Positions 49,263-59,929 of a stretch of 64,000 bases of DNA are shown one piece after another (position 1 is the stretch's first letter; the number at the start of each line of letters is the position of its first letter). The stretch spans positions 1 to 64,000 of the forward strand of contig CAILCI010000088.1 of assembly GCA_903832625.1 (NCBI GenBank), written 5' to 3'. Both the position numbers and the translations under genes were made by a program. The notes under the pieces are model-generated. The model was not told where the DNA came from, ran no database searches, and was given only the letters and a program-made list of their open reading frames with translations. This stretch comes from an uncultured Burkholderiales bacterium (GTDB taxonomy: Bacteria; Pseudomonadota; Gammaproteobacteria; Burkholderiales; Burkholderiaceae_C).

Positions 49263-50273
49263 ATGAAGCTTGCCACCTACAAAGACGGTTCACGCGACGG
49301 ACAACTGGTGGTCGTCTCGCGCGACTTGACCAGCGCCCATTATGCAACTGGCATCGCCAACAAAATGCAGCAAGTGCTGGACGATTGGGGCTTCATCGCG
49401 CCTCAACTGCAAGACTTGTACGAAACACTGAACAACGGCAAAGCTCGCCACGCTTTTGCCTTTGACCCCGTGCAGTGCATGGCGCCGCTGCCCCGCGCTT
49501 ACCAATGGGCGGACGGTTCAGCCTACATCAACCATGTGGAGTTGGTACGCGCCTCGCGCAGTTCTGAAGTGCCGGCAAGCTTTTATGTGGACCCGCTGAT
49601 GTACCAAGGGGGCAGCGACGATTTTCTGGGTCCCACCGACGACGTGATTTGCCCCACTGAAGACTATGGCATCGACTTTGAAGCCGAGCTGGCCGTCGTC
49701 ACGGCAGACGTACCCATGCAGACCACGCCCGAAGAAGCGCTGCAAGGCATTCGCTTGGTCATGCTGGCCAACGATGTGTCGCTGCGCAACCTGATACCGA
49801 ACGAACTCACCAAAGGCTTTGGCTTCTTCCAAGGCAAACCTGCCACCGCCTTTAGCCCCGTGGCCGTCACGCTGGACGAGTTGGGCGATGCCTGGGACAA
49901 CGGGCGTGTGCACCTGACCATGCAATCGACCTGGAATGGTCGCAAAGTGGGCATGTGCGAAGCCGGGCCGGAGATGACGTTTCACTTTGGCCAACTCATT
50001 GCCCATATTTGCAAAACCCGCAATGTGCGCGCCGGCTCCATCGTGGGCAGCGGCACGGTGAGCAACCAAGGCGTGGAATTGGATGGCAAAAAAGACTGGC
50101 CCAAAGGCTATAGCTGCATTGCCGAAAAACGCGCCATCGAAACCATTCTTGACGGCAAACCCAGCACCGAGTTCATGAAGTTCGGCGACACCATCCGCAT
50201 CGAGATGAAGGGCAAAGACGGCCAAAGCGTGTTTGGGGCAATTGATCAGAAGATTGCGCCGCTTCACATGTAA
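49263..50273 (+). CDS. Fumarylacetoacetate hydrolase-family protein
   Basis: 336 residues. Metal-binding FAH fold: DYGIDFEAELAVVTAD supplies acidic ligands, with FFQGKPATAFSPVAVTLDELGDAW and GSIVGSGTVSNQG in the later part. It begins after AAGGAGACACAC. Family members hydrolyse C-C bonds of 3-oxoacids (fumarylpyruvate, acylpyruvate or fumarylacetoacetate). It is divergent from an IclR regulator, which suggests induction by an aromatic or amino-acid degradation product. Confidence 0.9.
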   Translation: MKLATYKDGSRDGQLVVVSRDLTSAHYATGIANKMQQVLDDWGFIAPQLQDLYETLNNGKARHAFAFDPVQCMAPLPRAYQWADGSAYINHVELVRASRSSEVPASFYVDPLMYQGGSDDFLGPTDDVICPTEDYGIDFEAELAVVTADVPMQTTPEEALQGIRLVMLANDVSLRNLIPNELTKGFGFFQGKPATAFSPVAVTLDELGDAWDNGRVHLTMQSTWNGRKVGMCEAGPEMTFHFGQLIAHICKTRNVRAGSIVGSGTVSNQGVELDGKKDWPKGYSCIAEKRAIETILDGKPSTEFMKFGDTIRIEMKGKDGQSVFGAIDQKIAPLHM

Positions 50274-50327
50274 ACAAGCTTGGGCGTAGCTTGAAAATGG
50301 CTGTGTCAAATCCTCTGCCGATGTTGA

Positions 50328-50702
50328 CTAACTGTGCGAAGGATCCACCGTCATTTGGTCAAATTTTTTGAAATATTGCTTGGCCATCGCGACGACTTGC
50401 GCGTCTGTGGGGTGGTCACTGGCAATGCTGGCTGCAATGGTTTGAAATACTGCGGTGTGGTGAGTTTTGCACCAATCCCGAAACTCATCGCGTGCTTTAC
50501 CTGATCCGGTGAGCAACACCTCATGCGTTCCAAGCAAGGCTTGGGCGGTTTCTTCAAACAATTGACTCAAGTCATTGGACTTGCCTTGGTGTTTGTGGTG
50601 CGAGCGCGATTTGATGCGCTGCGCCATGACGTGCTCTCGGTCAAACATGAGCACATGGGCTTCTTGGTGGTCGATCCAAACAACGGCGTGGTAAGTGGAC
50701 AT
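50328..50702 (-). CDS. Small conserved protein of the 'translational machinery protein' type
   Basis: 124 residues from the ATG at 50702, which has AAAGGGAAACC upstream. MSTYHAVVWIDHQEAHVLMFD and LFEETAQALLGTHEVLLTGSGKARDEFRDWCKTHH match a small Burkholderiales family whose second half resembles a fragment of release-factor/pelota domain 3. The function is unknown. The long open frame continuing upstream to 51674 is antisense to the crotonase gene and is not coding. Confidence 0.75.
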   Translation of the reverse strand: MSTYHAVVWIDHQEAHVLMFDREHVMAQRIKSRSHHKHQGKSNDLSQLFEETAQALLGTHEVLLTGSGKARDEFRDWCKTHHTAVFQTIAASIASDHPTDAQVVAMAKQYFKKFDQMTVDPSHS

Positions 50703-50837
50703 GGTTTCCCTTTCAATGGCGGTATGTTCATAGCCTGTTTGACAGGGCATGCAGCCATTATGAGAACTTGATTGGGTTTTTCCTTGTGCTGTGTCAAACA
50801 CAAGCGAATACAGAGACAATAAATGCAGGAGATTGAC

Positions 50838-51653
50838 ATGACACAACACAACACGGTGGACTACAGCCGCTATCAAACCCTCAACATCAGTCGCCGAGGC
50901 CCCAACGACAGCGTGATTGACTTGCAAATGAAAGTCAGCGGCAACGGCAAGTTGCCAACGGCGGGACATGACGGGCATTGGGAGTTGAGCGAAATTTGGC
51001 GCGACATTGGCCGCGACGACACGGTGCGCTGCGCCGTATTGCGCGGCGAAGGCATGGGCTTTTCGGGCGGCGGCGATTTGGACTTGGTGCAAGACATGGC
51101 GCAAGACTTCGAGGTGCGCAGTCGCGTCTGGAAAGAAGCGCGTGACTTGGTCTACAACGTCATCAACTGCGACAAACCCATTGTCAGCGCCATGCATGGC
51201 CCAGCGGTGGGTGCGGGCTTGGTGGCGGGTTTGTTGGCCGACATTTCCATCGCCAGCAAAAGCGCCAAGATCGTCGATGGTCATACCCGTTTGGGCGTGG
51301 CTGCGGGCGATCACGCGTCCATCATTTGGCCATTGCTGTGCGGTATGGCCAAGGCCAAGTACTACCTCATGCTGTGCGAACCCGTCAGCGGCGAAGAGGC
51401 CGAGCGCATCGGCTTGGTGTCGCTGGCCGTGGATGAAGACCAACTTTTGCCCAAGGCCTACGAAGTGGCTGAGCGCCTGGCCAACGGCAGCCAAACCGCC
51501 ATCCGCTGGACGAAATACGCGCTCAACAACTGGTTGCGCCAAGCCGGTCCGACTTTTGACACGTCTTTGGCGCTGGAGTTCATGGGCTTTGCCGGCCCCG
51601 ATGTGCGCGAAGGCGTGGCCTCGTTGCGCGAGCGCCGCGCACCCAAGTACTGA
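50838..51653 (+). CDS. Enoyl-CoA hydratase/isomerase (crotonase) family protein
   Basis: 271 residues from the ATG at 50838 with GGAG nearby at 50828-50831. An upstream ATG at 50823 is in frame but poorly placed. Oxyanion-hole segments are [17 protein letters not shown] and [22 protein letters not shown]. The second acid lies in the region near [24 protein letters not shown]. It could hydrate an unsaturated acyl-CoA in a degradation pathway. The substrate is unknown. Confidence 0.9.
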   Translation: MTQHNTVDYSRYQTLNISRRGPNDSVIDLQMKVSGNGKLPTAGHDGHWELSEIWRDIGRDDTVRCAVLRGEGMGFSGGGDLDLVQDMAQDFEVRSRVWKEARDLVYNVINCDKPIVSAMHGPAVGAGLVAGLLADISIASKSAKIVDGHTRLGVAAGDHASIIWPLLCGMAKAKYYLMLCEPVSGEEAERIGLVSLAVDEDQLLPKAYEVAERLANGSQTAIRWTKYALNNWLRQAGPTFDTSLALEFMGFAGPDVREGVASLRERRAPKY

Positions 51654-51685
51654 TAAGGCGGGCCAATACGCCATAATTAAAGGCT

Positions 51686-52042
51686 ATGCAAACTCTGCGC
51701 CGCGCTCACCTCATCACCCGCTTTGTGCTGGTGTGGTTTGCTTTGTCGCTGGGCGTTGCTGTGGCCTCGACCCTAGTGCAGCCCAAAGGTGTGGGCGTTG
51801 TTTGCACCAGCGTGGGCAGTGTCAAGCTGGTGTCGCAAGACAACGGCGCCGACTCAAAACTCAGCCCCTCGTTGGACTGCCCTTTGTGCGCCGTCGTGGG
51901 CGCGCCGCCACCTGTGGTGTTGTTTGACTTTGAAGCCGCATCTCCATTGGCACATGCGCTGCAGCCGTTGTCGCTGGCGCACATCGCCAGCTTGACTGCG
52001 CCGCCGCTGCCCTCACGCGGGCCACCTGTTTTTCTTCTTTGA
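51686..52042 (+). CDS. DUF2946-type small cysteine protein
   Basis: 118 residues. An N-terminal hydrophobic helix (about 12-30) is followed by a metal-binding-like CPLCAVVGAPPPV motif, typical of DUF2946 proteins found in copper-related loci. It precedes an outer-membrane protein with a Cys-rich mature end and a PCuAC copper chaperone on the same strand, which supports a metal role. Confidence 0.75.
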   Translation: MQTLRRAHLITRFVLVWFALSLGVAVASTLVQPKGVGVVCTSVGSVKLVSQDNGADSKLSPSLDCPLCAVVGAPPPVVLFDFEAASPLAHALQPLSLAHIASLTAPPLPSRGPPVFLL

Positions 52043-52152
52043 CCCATTAAGCGCAACGCTTGAGCTCAAGGCTTGGCTGTTGCTTGGATCAATTGCAGCC
52101 ATTCATTGAAGAGATTGGCTGCTGGGCTGAACAAGCCTTTGCAAAGAAGAAC

Positions 52153-53148
52153 ATGACTAAGATTTTTATCAACACGGCCATTGTGTTGGCCATGAGCGCA
52201 CTGACACAACAAGCTTTGGCGTGCGCGAGTTGCGGATGCAGTTTGAATTCGGATTGGGGCACGCAAGGTGTGTCCAACCAAGAGGGCTTTAGCTTGGATG
52301 TGCGTTTTGACACGTTGAATCAAAACCAGCTTTGGTCGGGGAAGGGAAAAATTTCGTCTGCCGCTGCGGCTCAAACGACGAACACGCAAACCCAGTCCAA
52401 TGCCGAAGTGGAGAACTTCACACAGTCGCACACTCTCAACGCAACGCTTGATTATTCCAGTGGTGAAAGTTGGGGCGTGAGCGTGGTGCTGCCTGTGATT
52501 CAGCGTTCGCACGAGACCTTTGGCGCGTCGGATCTAGGTGTGGTCGATGCTGCCAATGGCTATGCCTCGCGCACCACTGGCGTGGGCGATGTGAGGGTTT
52601 TGGGGCGCTATTTTGGCTTTACGGAACAAAAAAATGTGGGCGTGCAGTTTGGCCTCAAATTGCCCACAGGTCGCACCAACCAAATGTCCTCAGATGGCGC
52701 AACTGCAGTTGACCCAGGCCTGCAACTCGGAACAGGCACAACAGACATGGTGCTAGGTGTTTACGCACATGACAACTTGAACCAAGACTGGGGTTATTTC
52801 ACGCAAGCCCTGTATCAGCGTGCCTTGAATTCGTCCACGATGGCGGCTGGAGATTTCCGCCCGGGTAATAGCCTCAACCTGAATGCTGGCGTACGTTTTG
52901 AGGGTTATGAATCGCTCAAACCTACCTTGCAAGTCAATGCCCGTGTGGTGCAACGCGACTCAGGCAGCGCTGCCGACACTTATGCCACTGGCGGCACTTT
53001 GGTCTATGTGACGCCGGGCTTGATTGCGCCGATTACCGACAAGCTCGCGGTCTATAGCAATCTACAAATTCCCGTGTATCAAAATGTCAACGGCATTCAA
53101 CTCACACCGCGTTATATTTTCTCGCTGGGCGCACATCTGAATTTTTAA
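52153..53148 (+). CDS. Outer-membrane beta-barrel protein with CxxCxC at mature N-terminus
   Basis: 331 residues from the ATG at 52153. A signal peptide (1-21, ALA) is followed directly by CASCGCSLNSDW, a metal-binding-like CxxCxC. The remainder has alternating strands ending in LGAHLNF, typical of an outer-membrane barrel of the phenol-degradation-MetA or transporter type. It lies 9 bases upstream of the PCuAC gene. Likely role: metal or copper transport or storage at the outer membrane (inferred). Confidence 0.75.
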   Translation: MTKIFINTAIVLAMSALTQQALACASCGCSLNSDWGTQGVSNQEGFSLDVRFDTLNQNQLWSGKGKISSAAAAQTTNTQTQSNAEVENFTQSHTLNATLDYSSGESWGVSVVLPVIQRSHETFGASDLGVVDAANGYASRTTGVGDVRVLGRYFGFTEQKNVGVQFGLKLPTGRTNQMSSDGATAVDPGLQLGTGTTDMVLGVYAHDNLNQDWGYFTQALYQRALNSSTMAAGDFRPGNSLNLNAGVRFEGYESLKPTLQVNARVVQRDSGSAADTYATGGTLVYVTPGLIAPITDKLAVYSNLQIPVYQNVNGIQLTPRYIFSLGAHLNF

Positions 53149-53157
53149 GGAATCATC

Positions 53158-53622
53158 ATGAAGAGCAAATTTTTCATCGCTGCTTGCGCATTGCTGGCCA
53201 GCACTACGTTTGCACAAAACGTCAAAGTCAGCGACGCATGGGCGCGCTCAACCGTGCAAGGTCAAAAAGCTTCGGGAGCGTTCATGACCTTGACCTCCGA
53301 CCAGCCCGTCAAATTGATTGGCGTGAGCGCCGCTGTAGCGGGCGTGGCGCAAATTCATGAAATGAAGATGGACGGTAACATCATGAAAATGGCACCGGTC
53401 AACGCACTCGATCTGCCCGCCGGGCAAGCCGTGGCGCTCAAGCCGGGCGGTTTCCATGTCATGTTGATGGACCTCAAAGCGCCCTTGAGCAAAGACAGCC
53501 AAGTTGACTTGACCCTGACCTTTCAAGATGCCAAAGGCAAGAACTTCACACAAACTGTGCAGGCCAAAGTGGGCACGCAAGCGCCCATGGCAAGCGACGC
53601 GGCGCACGAGCACATGCACTGA
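53158..53622 (+). CDS. PCuAC-type periplasmic copper chaperone
   Basis: 154 residues. A signal peptide (1-19) precedes a cupredoxin-like domain. The copper ligands follow the family pattern: His and Met in IHEMKMDGNIMKM, then HVMLM about 45 residues later. It delivers Cu(I), for example to cytochrome oxidase. The C-terminal AAHEHMH is an added His/Met tail that may also bind metal. It is the last gene of the DUF2946-OMP-PCuAC group. Confidence 0.92.
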   Translation: MKSKFFIAACALLASTTFAQNVKVSDAWARSTVQGQKASGAFMTLTSDQPVKLIGVSAAVAGVAQIHEMKMDGNIMKMAPVNALDLPAGQAVALKPGGFHVMLMDLKAPLSKDSQVDLTLTFQDAKGKNFTQTVQAKVGTQAPMASDAAHEHMH

Positions 53623-53689
53623 TTGGGCTTGTCAGCAAATTGTGGGGTGGGCTTTGGTGTAATCTGCCCATCTCTACAAGGAGCTTTTG

Positions 53690-54319
53690 ATGAGCAACGC
53701 TTTTGATTTCACCAAGTTTGTCCCCGGTTTCGATTTCCTCAAAAACCTCACGCCGGGGGCCAACACCACCTCCAGCGCCGCCAATGGCTGGGTGGCACCC
53801 ACGCTCGACCCCGAGGAGTTGGAAAAGCGCATCCAAGAACTCAAAACCGTGCATTTTTGGCTCGACCAAAACACCAAAGCGGTGGGCGCGACCATTCAAG
53901 CCTTGGACGTTCAGCGCATGACGCTGCAAACCTTGAAAGGCATGAACCTGAGCTTTACCGAAATGGCTGAATCGCTCAAAGTCAAGCCGAGCCAACCCAC
54001 TGCCGAACCAGAACAGCCCAAGGCACAAGAAGAAACTGCCGAAAAATCTGCGCCAAGCCCTTCAGGCGCGGTTGACCCTTCGCAATGGTGGGGCGCGTTG
54101 ACGAACCAGTTTCAACACATCGCGACCCAAACCATGACCGATTTGGCGCAAAGCGCTGCGGCCCATGCTCAAGCGTCGCAAGCCCACAAACCAGCAGCGA
54201 CCCAATCGGCTTCTGCCAAAGCAGCAACTTCACGCACAGCCAAAACTGTCCGAAAAACCACAACCCGTCGCGCATCGGCTGGCAGCGGCGCCAAAACAGC
54301 GGCAAAATCCAAAAAATGA
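53690..54319 (+). CDS. phaM: PhaM-type PHA granule regulatory protein
   Basis: 209 residues from the ATG at 53690 with AAGGAG upstream. Conserved N-terminal DFTKFVPGFDFLKNL and the LDPEELEKRIQELKTVHFWLDQNTK helix match PhaM of Burkholderiales. The C-terminus is a lysine/alanine/arginine-rich, DNA-binding-like tail. PhaM links polyhydroxyalkanoate granules to the nucleoid and activates PHA synthase. The stop overlaps the start of the FIST gene (ATGA). Confidence 0.88.
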   Translation: MSNAFDFTKFVPGFDFLKNLTPGANTTSSAANGWVAPTLDPEELEKRIQELKTVHFWLDQNTKAVGATIQALDVQRMTLQTLKGMNLSFTEMAESLKVKPSQPTAEPEQPKAQEETAEKSAPSPSGAVDPSQWWGALTNQFQHIATQTMTDLAQSAAAHAQASQAHKPAATQSASAKAATSRTAKTVRKTTTRRASAGSGAKTAAKSKK

Positions 54320-55590
54320 AACTCTTTCCCTACGGCCACGCCACGCATCCGCAATGGCGCATGGCCGTGGGTTTGGTGCTGGCGCAACTGCGGGCGCACT
54401 TGGCTTTGCCGCAATATGCCCAAACCCCGCGCTTGGGCTTGATTTACATCACCGACGTGTATGCGCCGTATGCGCAAGAAATTTTGGATGCCATCAGCCA
54501 AGACCTGCCCCAAGTCACCGATTGGTCGGGCAGTGTGGGCGTGGGCATTGCAGCCAACAACGTGGAATATTTTGACGAGCCGGGCTTGAGTGTCATGTTG
54601 TGCGATGTTTCGCCTGAGCATTACCGCGTTTTCAGTGGCGTAGCGCCTCTGTCCAACGGCCGCAGCTTTGTGCCGCACACGGCTTTGCTGCATGTCGATG
54701 CAGGCACGCCAGACGTGGCCGAATTGATTGCCGAGTTGGCGCAACGCACCACCAGCGGCTATGTGTTTGGCGGCTTGGTCTCCAGCCGCGATGAGTTGGT
54801 GCAATTTGCCGTGTCCTCAGACGGCAATATGGCGGGACAAGGCAAGGCCTCTGGCGTGTTTGTGGGTGGATTGAGCGGCGTGGCGTTTGACGCCCAAGTG
54901 GCTTTGGTCTCGCGCGTCACACAGGGCTGCACACCGATTGCCAAAGAACACACCATCACCGCCGCCGAAGGCCATGTGGTGACCGCCCTGGATGGCGAGC
55001 CCGCATTGGATGTGTTGATGCGCGATTTGAATATTTCACTCGACAACCCACAACCCGCCTTGGCCAAAGTGCGTGCCACTTTGGTTGGCCTGACCCAAGC
55101 CAACGACACCACCGTGCGCCGCACCGGGGAATTTGACGACGCCGTGTTGGTGCGCCACATCATTGGCTTAGATCCCGCGCGCCAAGCCGTGGCTGTGGCT
55201 CACCCTGTCGAAGTGGGTATGCACCTGACGTTTTGTCAGCGCAATGCCGCCGCCGCCAAAGCCGATTTGTTGCGCATAGGCGCAGAAATTCGCGAAGCCT
55301 TAGAGCCAGAAGAAATGACGGCGGATATCGCCAATTCGGTCAACACCACCACGCACAACAACCCCCACCCTGCTAGACGCATGGCGGGGGCCATTTATGT
55401 GAGTTGTGCGGGGCGGGGCGGGCCGCATTTTGGGCATCCCAGCGCGGAGATGCAAATTGTGCGCCGCGCTTTGGGCGATGTGCCACTGGTTGGTTTTTTT
55501 GCGGGCGGTGAAATTGCCCACCAAAACCTCTACGGCTACACCGGCGTGCTGACCGTGTTCACCACCGACGAGGCGTCGGTGGCGTCTTAA
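54316..55590 (+). CDS. FIST-domain signal transduction protein
   Basis: 424 residues from the ATG at 54316. FIST-N domain (about 25-230: GLIYITDVYAPYAQEILDAIS, WSGSVGVGI, GGLVSSRDE) and FIST-C domain (about 230-400, ending VGFFAGGEIAHQN). FIST proteins are proposed small-molecule sensors, often amino-acid binding. It is coupled to phaM. No methyl-accepting or kinase domain is attached, so any output must be through a partner. Confidence 0.88.
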   Translation: MKLFPYGHATHPQWRMAVGLVLAQLRAHLALPQYAQTPRLGLIYITDVYAPYAQEILDAISQDLPQVTDWSGSVGVGIAANNVEYFDEPGLSVMLCDVSPEHYRVFSGVAPLSNGRSFVPHTALLHVDAGTPDVAELIAELAQRTTSGYVFGGLVSSRDELVQFAVSSDGNMAGQGKASGVFVGGLSGVAFDAQVALVSRVTQGCTPIAKEHTITAAEGHVVTALDGEPALDVLMRDLNISLDNPQPALAKVRATLVGLTQANDTTVRRTGEFDDAVLVRHIIGLDPARQAVAVAHPVEVGMHLTFCQRNAAAAKADLLRIGAEIREALEPEEMTADIANSVNTTTHNNPHPARRMAGAIYVSCAGRGGPHFGHPSAEMQIVRRALGDVPLVGFFAGGEIAHQNLYGYTGVLTVFTTDEASVAS

Positions 55591-55596
55591 AAAGCC

Positions 55597-56874
55597 TCAA
55601 GCTTCCTGTTTGTTGTTGAGGGCGTTGTCGAGCTGCTTCATATCCAAGTCGCCCGTCCACTTGGCCACCACCAAGGTCGCCACGCCGTTGCCGACCAAGT
55701 TGGTCAAGGCGCGGGCTTCCGACATGAAGCGGTCAATGCCCAAAATCAAAGCCAAGCCTTCCACTGGCACATGACCCACTGCAGAGAGTGTGGCCGCCAA
55801 CACAATGAATCCGCTGCCCGTCACGCCAGCCGCGCCTTTGGAGGTCAGCAGCAACACCGCCAACAAGGTGAGCTGATGCGACCAGTCCAGCGGGGTGTCG
55901 GTGGCTTGGGCAATGAAGATGGCCGCCATGGTGAGGTAAATGGACGTGCCATCTAGGTTGAACGAATAACCAGTGGGAATCACCAAGCCCACGACCGATT
56001 TGCGTGCGCCAGCTTTTTCCATTTTCTCCATCATGCGGGGCAAGACCGACTCAGAGGAGGAGGTGCCCAAGACGATGAGCAATTCTTCTTTGATGTATTT
56101 GACAAACTTCCACACGCTAAAGCCGTGCAACTTGCTGATGATGCCCAGCACCACAAAGACGAAGATCAAGCAGGTCAAATAAAACGTACCCATCAGCTTG
56201 CCCAGCGAGAACAAGGAGCCAATGCCGTATTTGCCAATGGTGAAGGCCATCGCGCCAAATGCACCAATGGGCGCGACTTTCATGATGATGCCCACAATGT
56301 CAAACAGGACGTGTGAGGTTTTTTCGATGAAGTCAAACACCAACGTGCCGCGACCACCAAACTTGTGCAGCGCAAAGCCAAACAAAACGGCGAACAACAA
56401 GACCTGCAAAATTTCGCCTTTGGCAAACGCATCCACCACCGTGGTGGGAATGACGTGCATGAAGAAGTCCAGCGCACTCTCCATCTTGCCCGGGCCCGTG
56501 TAGGCCGCGATGCTCTTGGTGTCGATGGTGCTGGCGTCAACGTGCATGCCATCACCGGGTTGCACCAAGTTCACAATGACCAAGCCCACAATCAAGGCGA
56601 TGGTGCTGACCACCTCAAAGTACAACAAAGCCAAGCCGCCCGTTTTGCCGACTTTCTTCATGTCTTCCATGCCCGCGATGCCGACCACCACGGTACAGAA
56701 AATGATGGGAGCAATCATCATCTTGATGAGCTTGATGAAGGCGTCGCCCAAAGGCTTCATGTCAGTGCCAACGGCTGGGTAGAAGTTACCCAGCAAGACA
56801 CCGACGACCACGGCAAACAAAACTTGCACGTAAAGCGATTTGTAGAGCGGTTTTTTAAGGGTTGAATCAGACAT
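55597..56874 (-). CDS. dctA: C4-dicarboxylate transport protein
   Basis: 425-residue inner-membrane Na+/H+:dicarboxylate symporter (DAACS family). Typical segments are [50 protein letters not shown] and [16 protein letters not shown]. It brings in succinate, malate or fumarate. It ends 6 bases from the convergent FIST gene. A perfect palindrome lies 58 bases upstream of the start. Confidence 0.96.
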   Translation of the reverse strand: MSDSTLKKPLYKSLYVQVLFAVVVGVLLGNFYPAVGTDMKPLGDAFIKLIKMMIAPIIFCTVVVGIAGMEDMKKVGKTGGLALLYFEVVSTIALIVGLVIVNLVQPGDGMHVDASTIDTKSIAAYTGPGKMESALDFFMHVIPTTVVDAFAKGEILQVLLFAVLFGFALHKFGGRGTLVFDFIEKTSHVLFDIVGIIMKVAPIGAFGAMAFTIGKYGIGSLFSLGKLMGTFYLTCLIFVFVVLGIISKLHGFSVWKFVKYIKEELLIVLGTSSSESVLPRMMEKMEKAGARKSVVGLVIPTGYSFNLDGTSIYLTMAAIFIAQATDTPLDWSHQLTLLAVLLLTSKGAAGVTGSGFIVLAATLSAVGHVPVEGLALILGIDRFMSEARALTNLVGNGVATLVVAKWTGDLDMKQLDNALNNKQEA

Positions 56875-56931
56875 GGTTGATTAATTTATGAATAACCAAT
56901 TGAATTTACCTTGGTTTTTCGTAAATAAGTA

Positions 56932-56945
56932 TGTGGTAAACCACA
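56932..56945. promoter_or_regulatory. Perfect palindrome upstream of dctA
   Basis: TGTGGTAAACCACA is a perfect 14-bp palindrome (6-bp arms, 2-base centre) between dctA and tgt. It has the TGGT...ACCA form common to operators of GntR- and LacI-type regulators. It may control dctA, whose start is 58 bases downstream on the minus strand. The regulator is unknown. Confidence 0.4.
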
Positions 56946-56976
56946 ACGCCAAGCCGTATGAAAACCCGTTTTTGTT

Positions 56977-58238
<1,262 letters not shown>

Positions 58239-58248
58239 GAGTTTTGCC

Positions 58249-58473
58249 ATGCAAGCACAAGCCATTGTGTCCAGCAAAGGACAAGTTACCCTGCCTTCTG
58301 CCATGCGAGCCAAGCTCGGCATTGATGCTGGATCACGCATACGGTTTGAGGTGCGGGGCAAGGAGTTGGTCATTATTCCTGAGTTGCCTATCAGTGCGTT
58401 TTACGGCATCCTCAAGGGCTATGACTTGGGCGATATTGAGCCGCCGAAAGAAGCAGATCGAGAGTTTGAATGA
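58249..58473 (+). CDS. vapB: VapB-type antitoxin (AbrB/MazE fold)
   Basis: 74 residues. The AbrB-like swapped-hairpin domain is AIVSSKGQVTLPSAMRAKLGIDAGSRIRFEVRGKELVIIP. The C-terminal [27 protein letters not shown] would block the toxin. The stop overlaps vapC (ATGA). The pair is transcribed against the flanking queA and tgt genes. Confidence 0.9.
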   Translation: MQAQAIVSSKGQVTLPSAMRAKLGIDAGSRIRFEVRGKELVIIPELPISAFYGILKGYDLGDIEPPKEADREFE

Positions 58474-58856
58474 ATGTCGTGGATTCGTCGGGGTGGATTG
58501 AGTTTTTTCAAGCGGGTGGCAATGGCCCAATATTCAGGCCTGTGATTGCAGACGAGACCCAGCTCATCGTCCCCACCATCAGCATTTTCGAAGTGCATCG
58601 CGTGTTAAGCCGCCACCTCAAAGACAGCTTGGTCACACCTTGTTTGGATGTCATGCGGCGAGGCAAAGTGGTTGATTTCACCGATGCTAGAGCCTTTGCC
58701 GCGTCTCGCATTTCTAAGCAACACCACTTGGCCTTGGCCGATGCAGCCATGTACAGCATTGCGCTTGAATTCAAAGCCACGTTTTGGACGCAGGACGCAG
58801 ACTACCAAGGCTTGCCCAGCGTGCGCTACTTTGCTAAAAGCATCGCATCGCCGTAG
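58470..58856 (+). CDS. vapC: VapC-type PIN-domain ribonuclease toxin
   Basis: 128 residues. Acidic PIN residues are visible: Asp5 ([12 protein letters not shown]), Glu41 (SIFEVHRV), Asp91 (LADAAMYS) and Asp109/111 (TQDADYQ). All four metal-site acids are present, so the nuclease should be intact. The last 31 bases overlap the convergent queA end. The target RNA is unknown, though PIN toxins often cut tRNA or rRNA. Confidence 0.9.
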   Translation: MNVVDSSGWIEFFQAGGNGPIFRPVIADETQLIVPTISIFEVHRVLSRHLKDSLVTPCLDVMRRGKVVDFTDARAFAASRISKQHHLALADAAMYSIALEFKATFWTQDADYQGLPSVRYFAKSIASP

Positions 58857-59872
58857 CTAAAAAACCGATAACGCTGCTCAATTGCATGGCGGTATAGCGC
58901 GTGCATGTGTTCAAAGCCAGCAAAGGCGCTCACCAGCATGAGCAAGGTGCTTTTGGGTAGGTGAAAGTTGGTGATGAGCACATCGACCACTTCAAACACA
59001 AAGCCCGGTGTGATGAAAATTTGCGTGTCACCGCTGGTCGCGCCCGACTTCGCCCACGACTCCAGCGTGCGCACACTGGTTGTGCCGACCGCCACCACGC
59101 GGCCACCGCGTGCGCGGCAATCGGCAATGGCTTGCACCGTTTCGCTGGGAATGTTGTACCACTCGCTGTGCATGCGGTGCTCGGCCAAGTTTTCGGTTTT
59201 GACGGGCTGGAAGGTGCCAGCGCCCACATGCAGGGTGACGCTGGCGGTTTCAACACCACGAGCTTTTAAAGCGGCCAAAACACCGTCGTCAAAATGCAAG
59301 GCGGCGGTGGGTGCAGCGGCGGCTCCGGGGTGTTTGGCAAACACCGTTTGGTAGCGGCGTTCGTCTTCTGGGCTTTCGTGCTGGGCGTCGGCCGTGTTTT
59401 GGTGGCGCTCAATGTAGGGCGGCAATGGCATGTGGCCGTGCTGCTGCATCAAGTGATGTGGCTCGTCGCTGAATTTGAATTGAAAGAGCTGGCCGTCATC
59501 GTTGGGCCAGCGCCCAAGCAGTGTGGCGCTGAAGCCGCCCACCATCTGCAGCACCGTGCCAACGGGCGGCTTTTTGCTGACCTTCATGTGCGCCACAACC
59601 TCGTGATCGGTGAGCACGCGCTCGACCAACAACTCCAATTTGCCGCCGGTGGGCTTTTCGCCAAACAAACGGGCTTTGACGACTTGGGTGTCGTTGAACA
59701 CCAACAAGTCGCCTGGCTCTAGCAAGCTGGGCAAGTCTTTGAAAATGCGGTCGATCGGCTGCGTGCCGCGCCCGTCTAGCAAACGAGAGGCGCTGCGTTC
59801 TGCGGCGGGGTGTTGGGCGATGAGCGACTCGGGCAGATGAAAATCAAAGTCGCTCAGAGAATAGGTGCGCAT
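58826..59872 (-). CDS. queA: S-adenosylmethionine:tRNA ribosyltransferase-isomerase
   Basis: 348 residues from the ATG at 59872. It makes epoxyqueuosine from preQ1 in tRNA using the ribosyl part of [35 protein letters not shown], the middle [41 protein letters not shown] and the C-terminal [19 protein letters not shown] are diagnostic. The C-terminal 10 codons overlap vapC in the opposite strand. It lies 57 bases downstream of the CHAT-protein gene. Confidence 0.97.
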   Translation of the reverse strand: MRTYSLSDFDFHLPESLIAQHPAAERSASRLLDGRGTQPIDRIFKDLPSLLEPGDLLVFNDTQVVKARLFGEKPTGGKLELLVERVLTDHEVVAHMKVSKKPPVGTVLQMVGGFSATLLGRWPNDDGQLFQFKFSDEPHHLMQQHGHMPLPPYIERHQNTADAQHESPEDERRYQTVFAKHPGAAAAPTAALHFDDGVLAALKARGVETASVTLHVGAGTFQPVKTENLAEHRMHSEWYNIPSETVQAIADCRARGGRVVAVGTTSVRTLESWAKSGATSGDTQIFITPGFVFEVVDVLITNFHLPKSTLLMLVSAFAGFEHMHALYRHAIEQRYRFFSYGDAMLLAK

Positions 59873-59929
59873 GGTCTTGAGGGCTGGACAAGCCCGTTCC
59901 AAGTTGAGAAAGAGGCGAATTATCGCAAC

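Noticed and set aside
50703-51674. Upstream part of the long minus-strand frame ending at 50328
   Set aside because: It is antisense to the crotonase gene. Only the part from the ATG at 50702, with its own Shine-Dalgarno, looks like a real protein.
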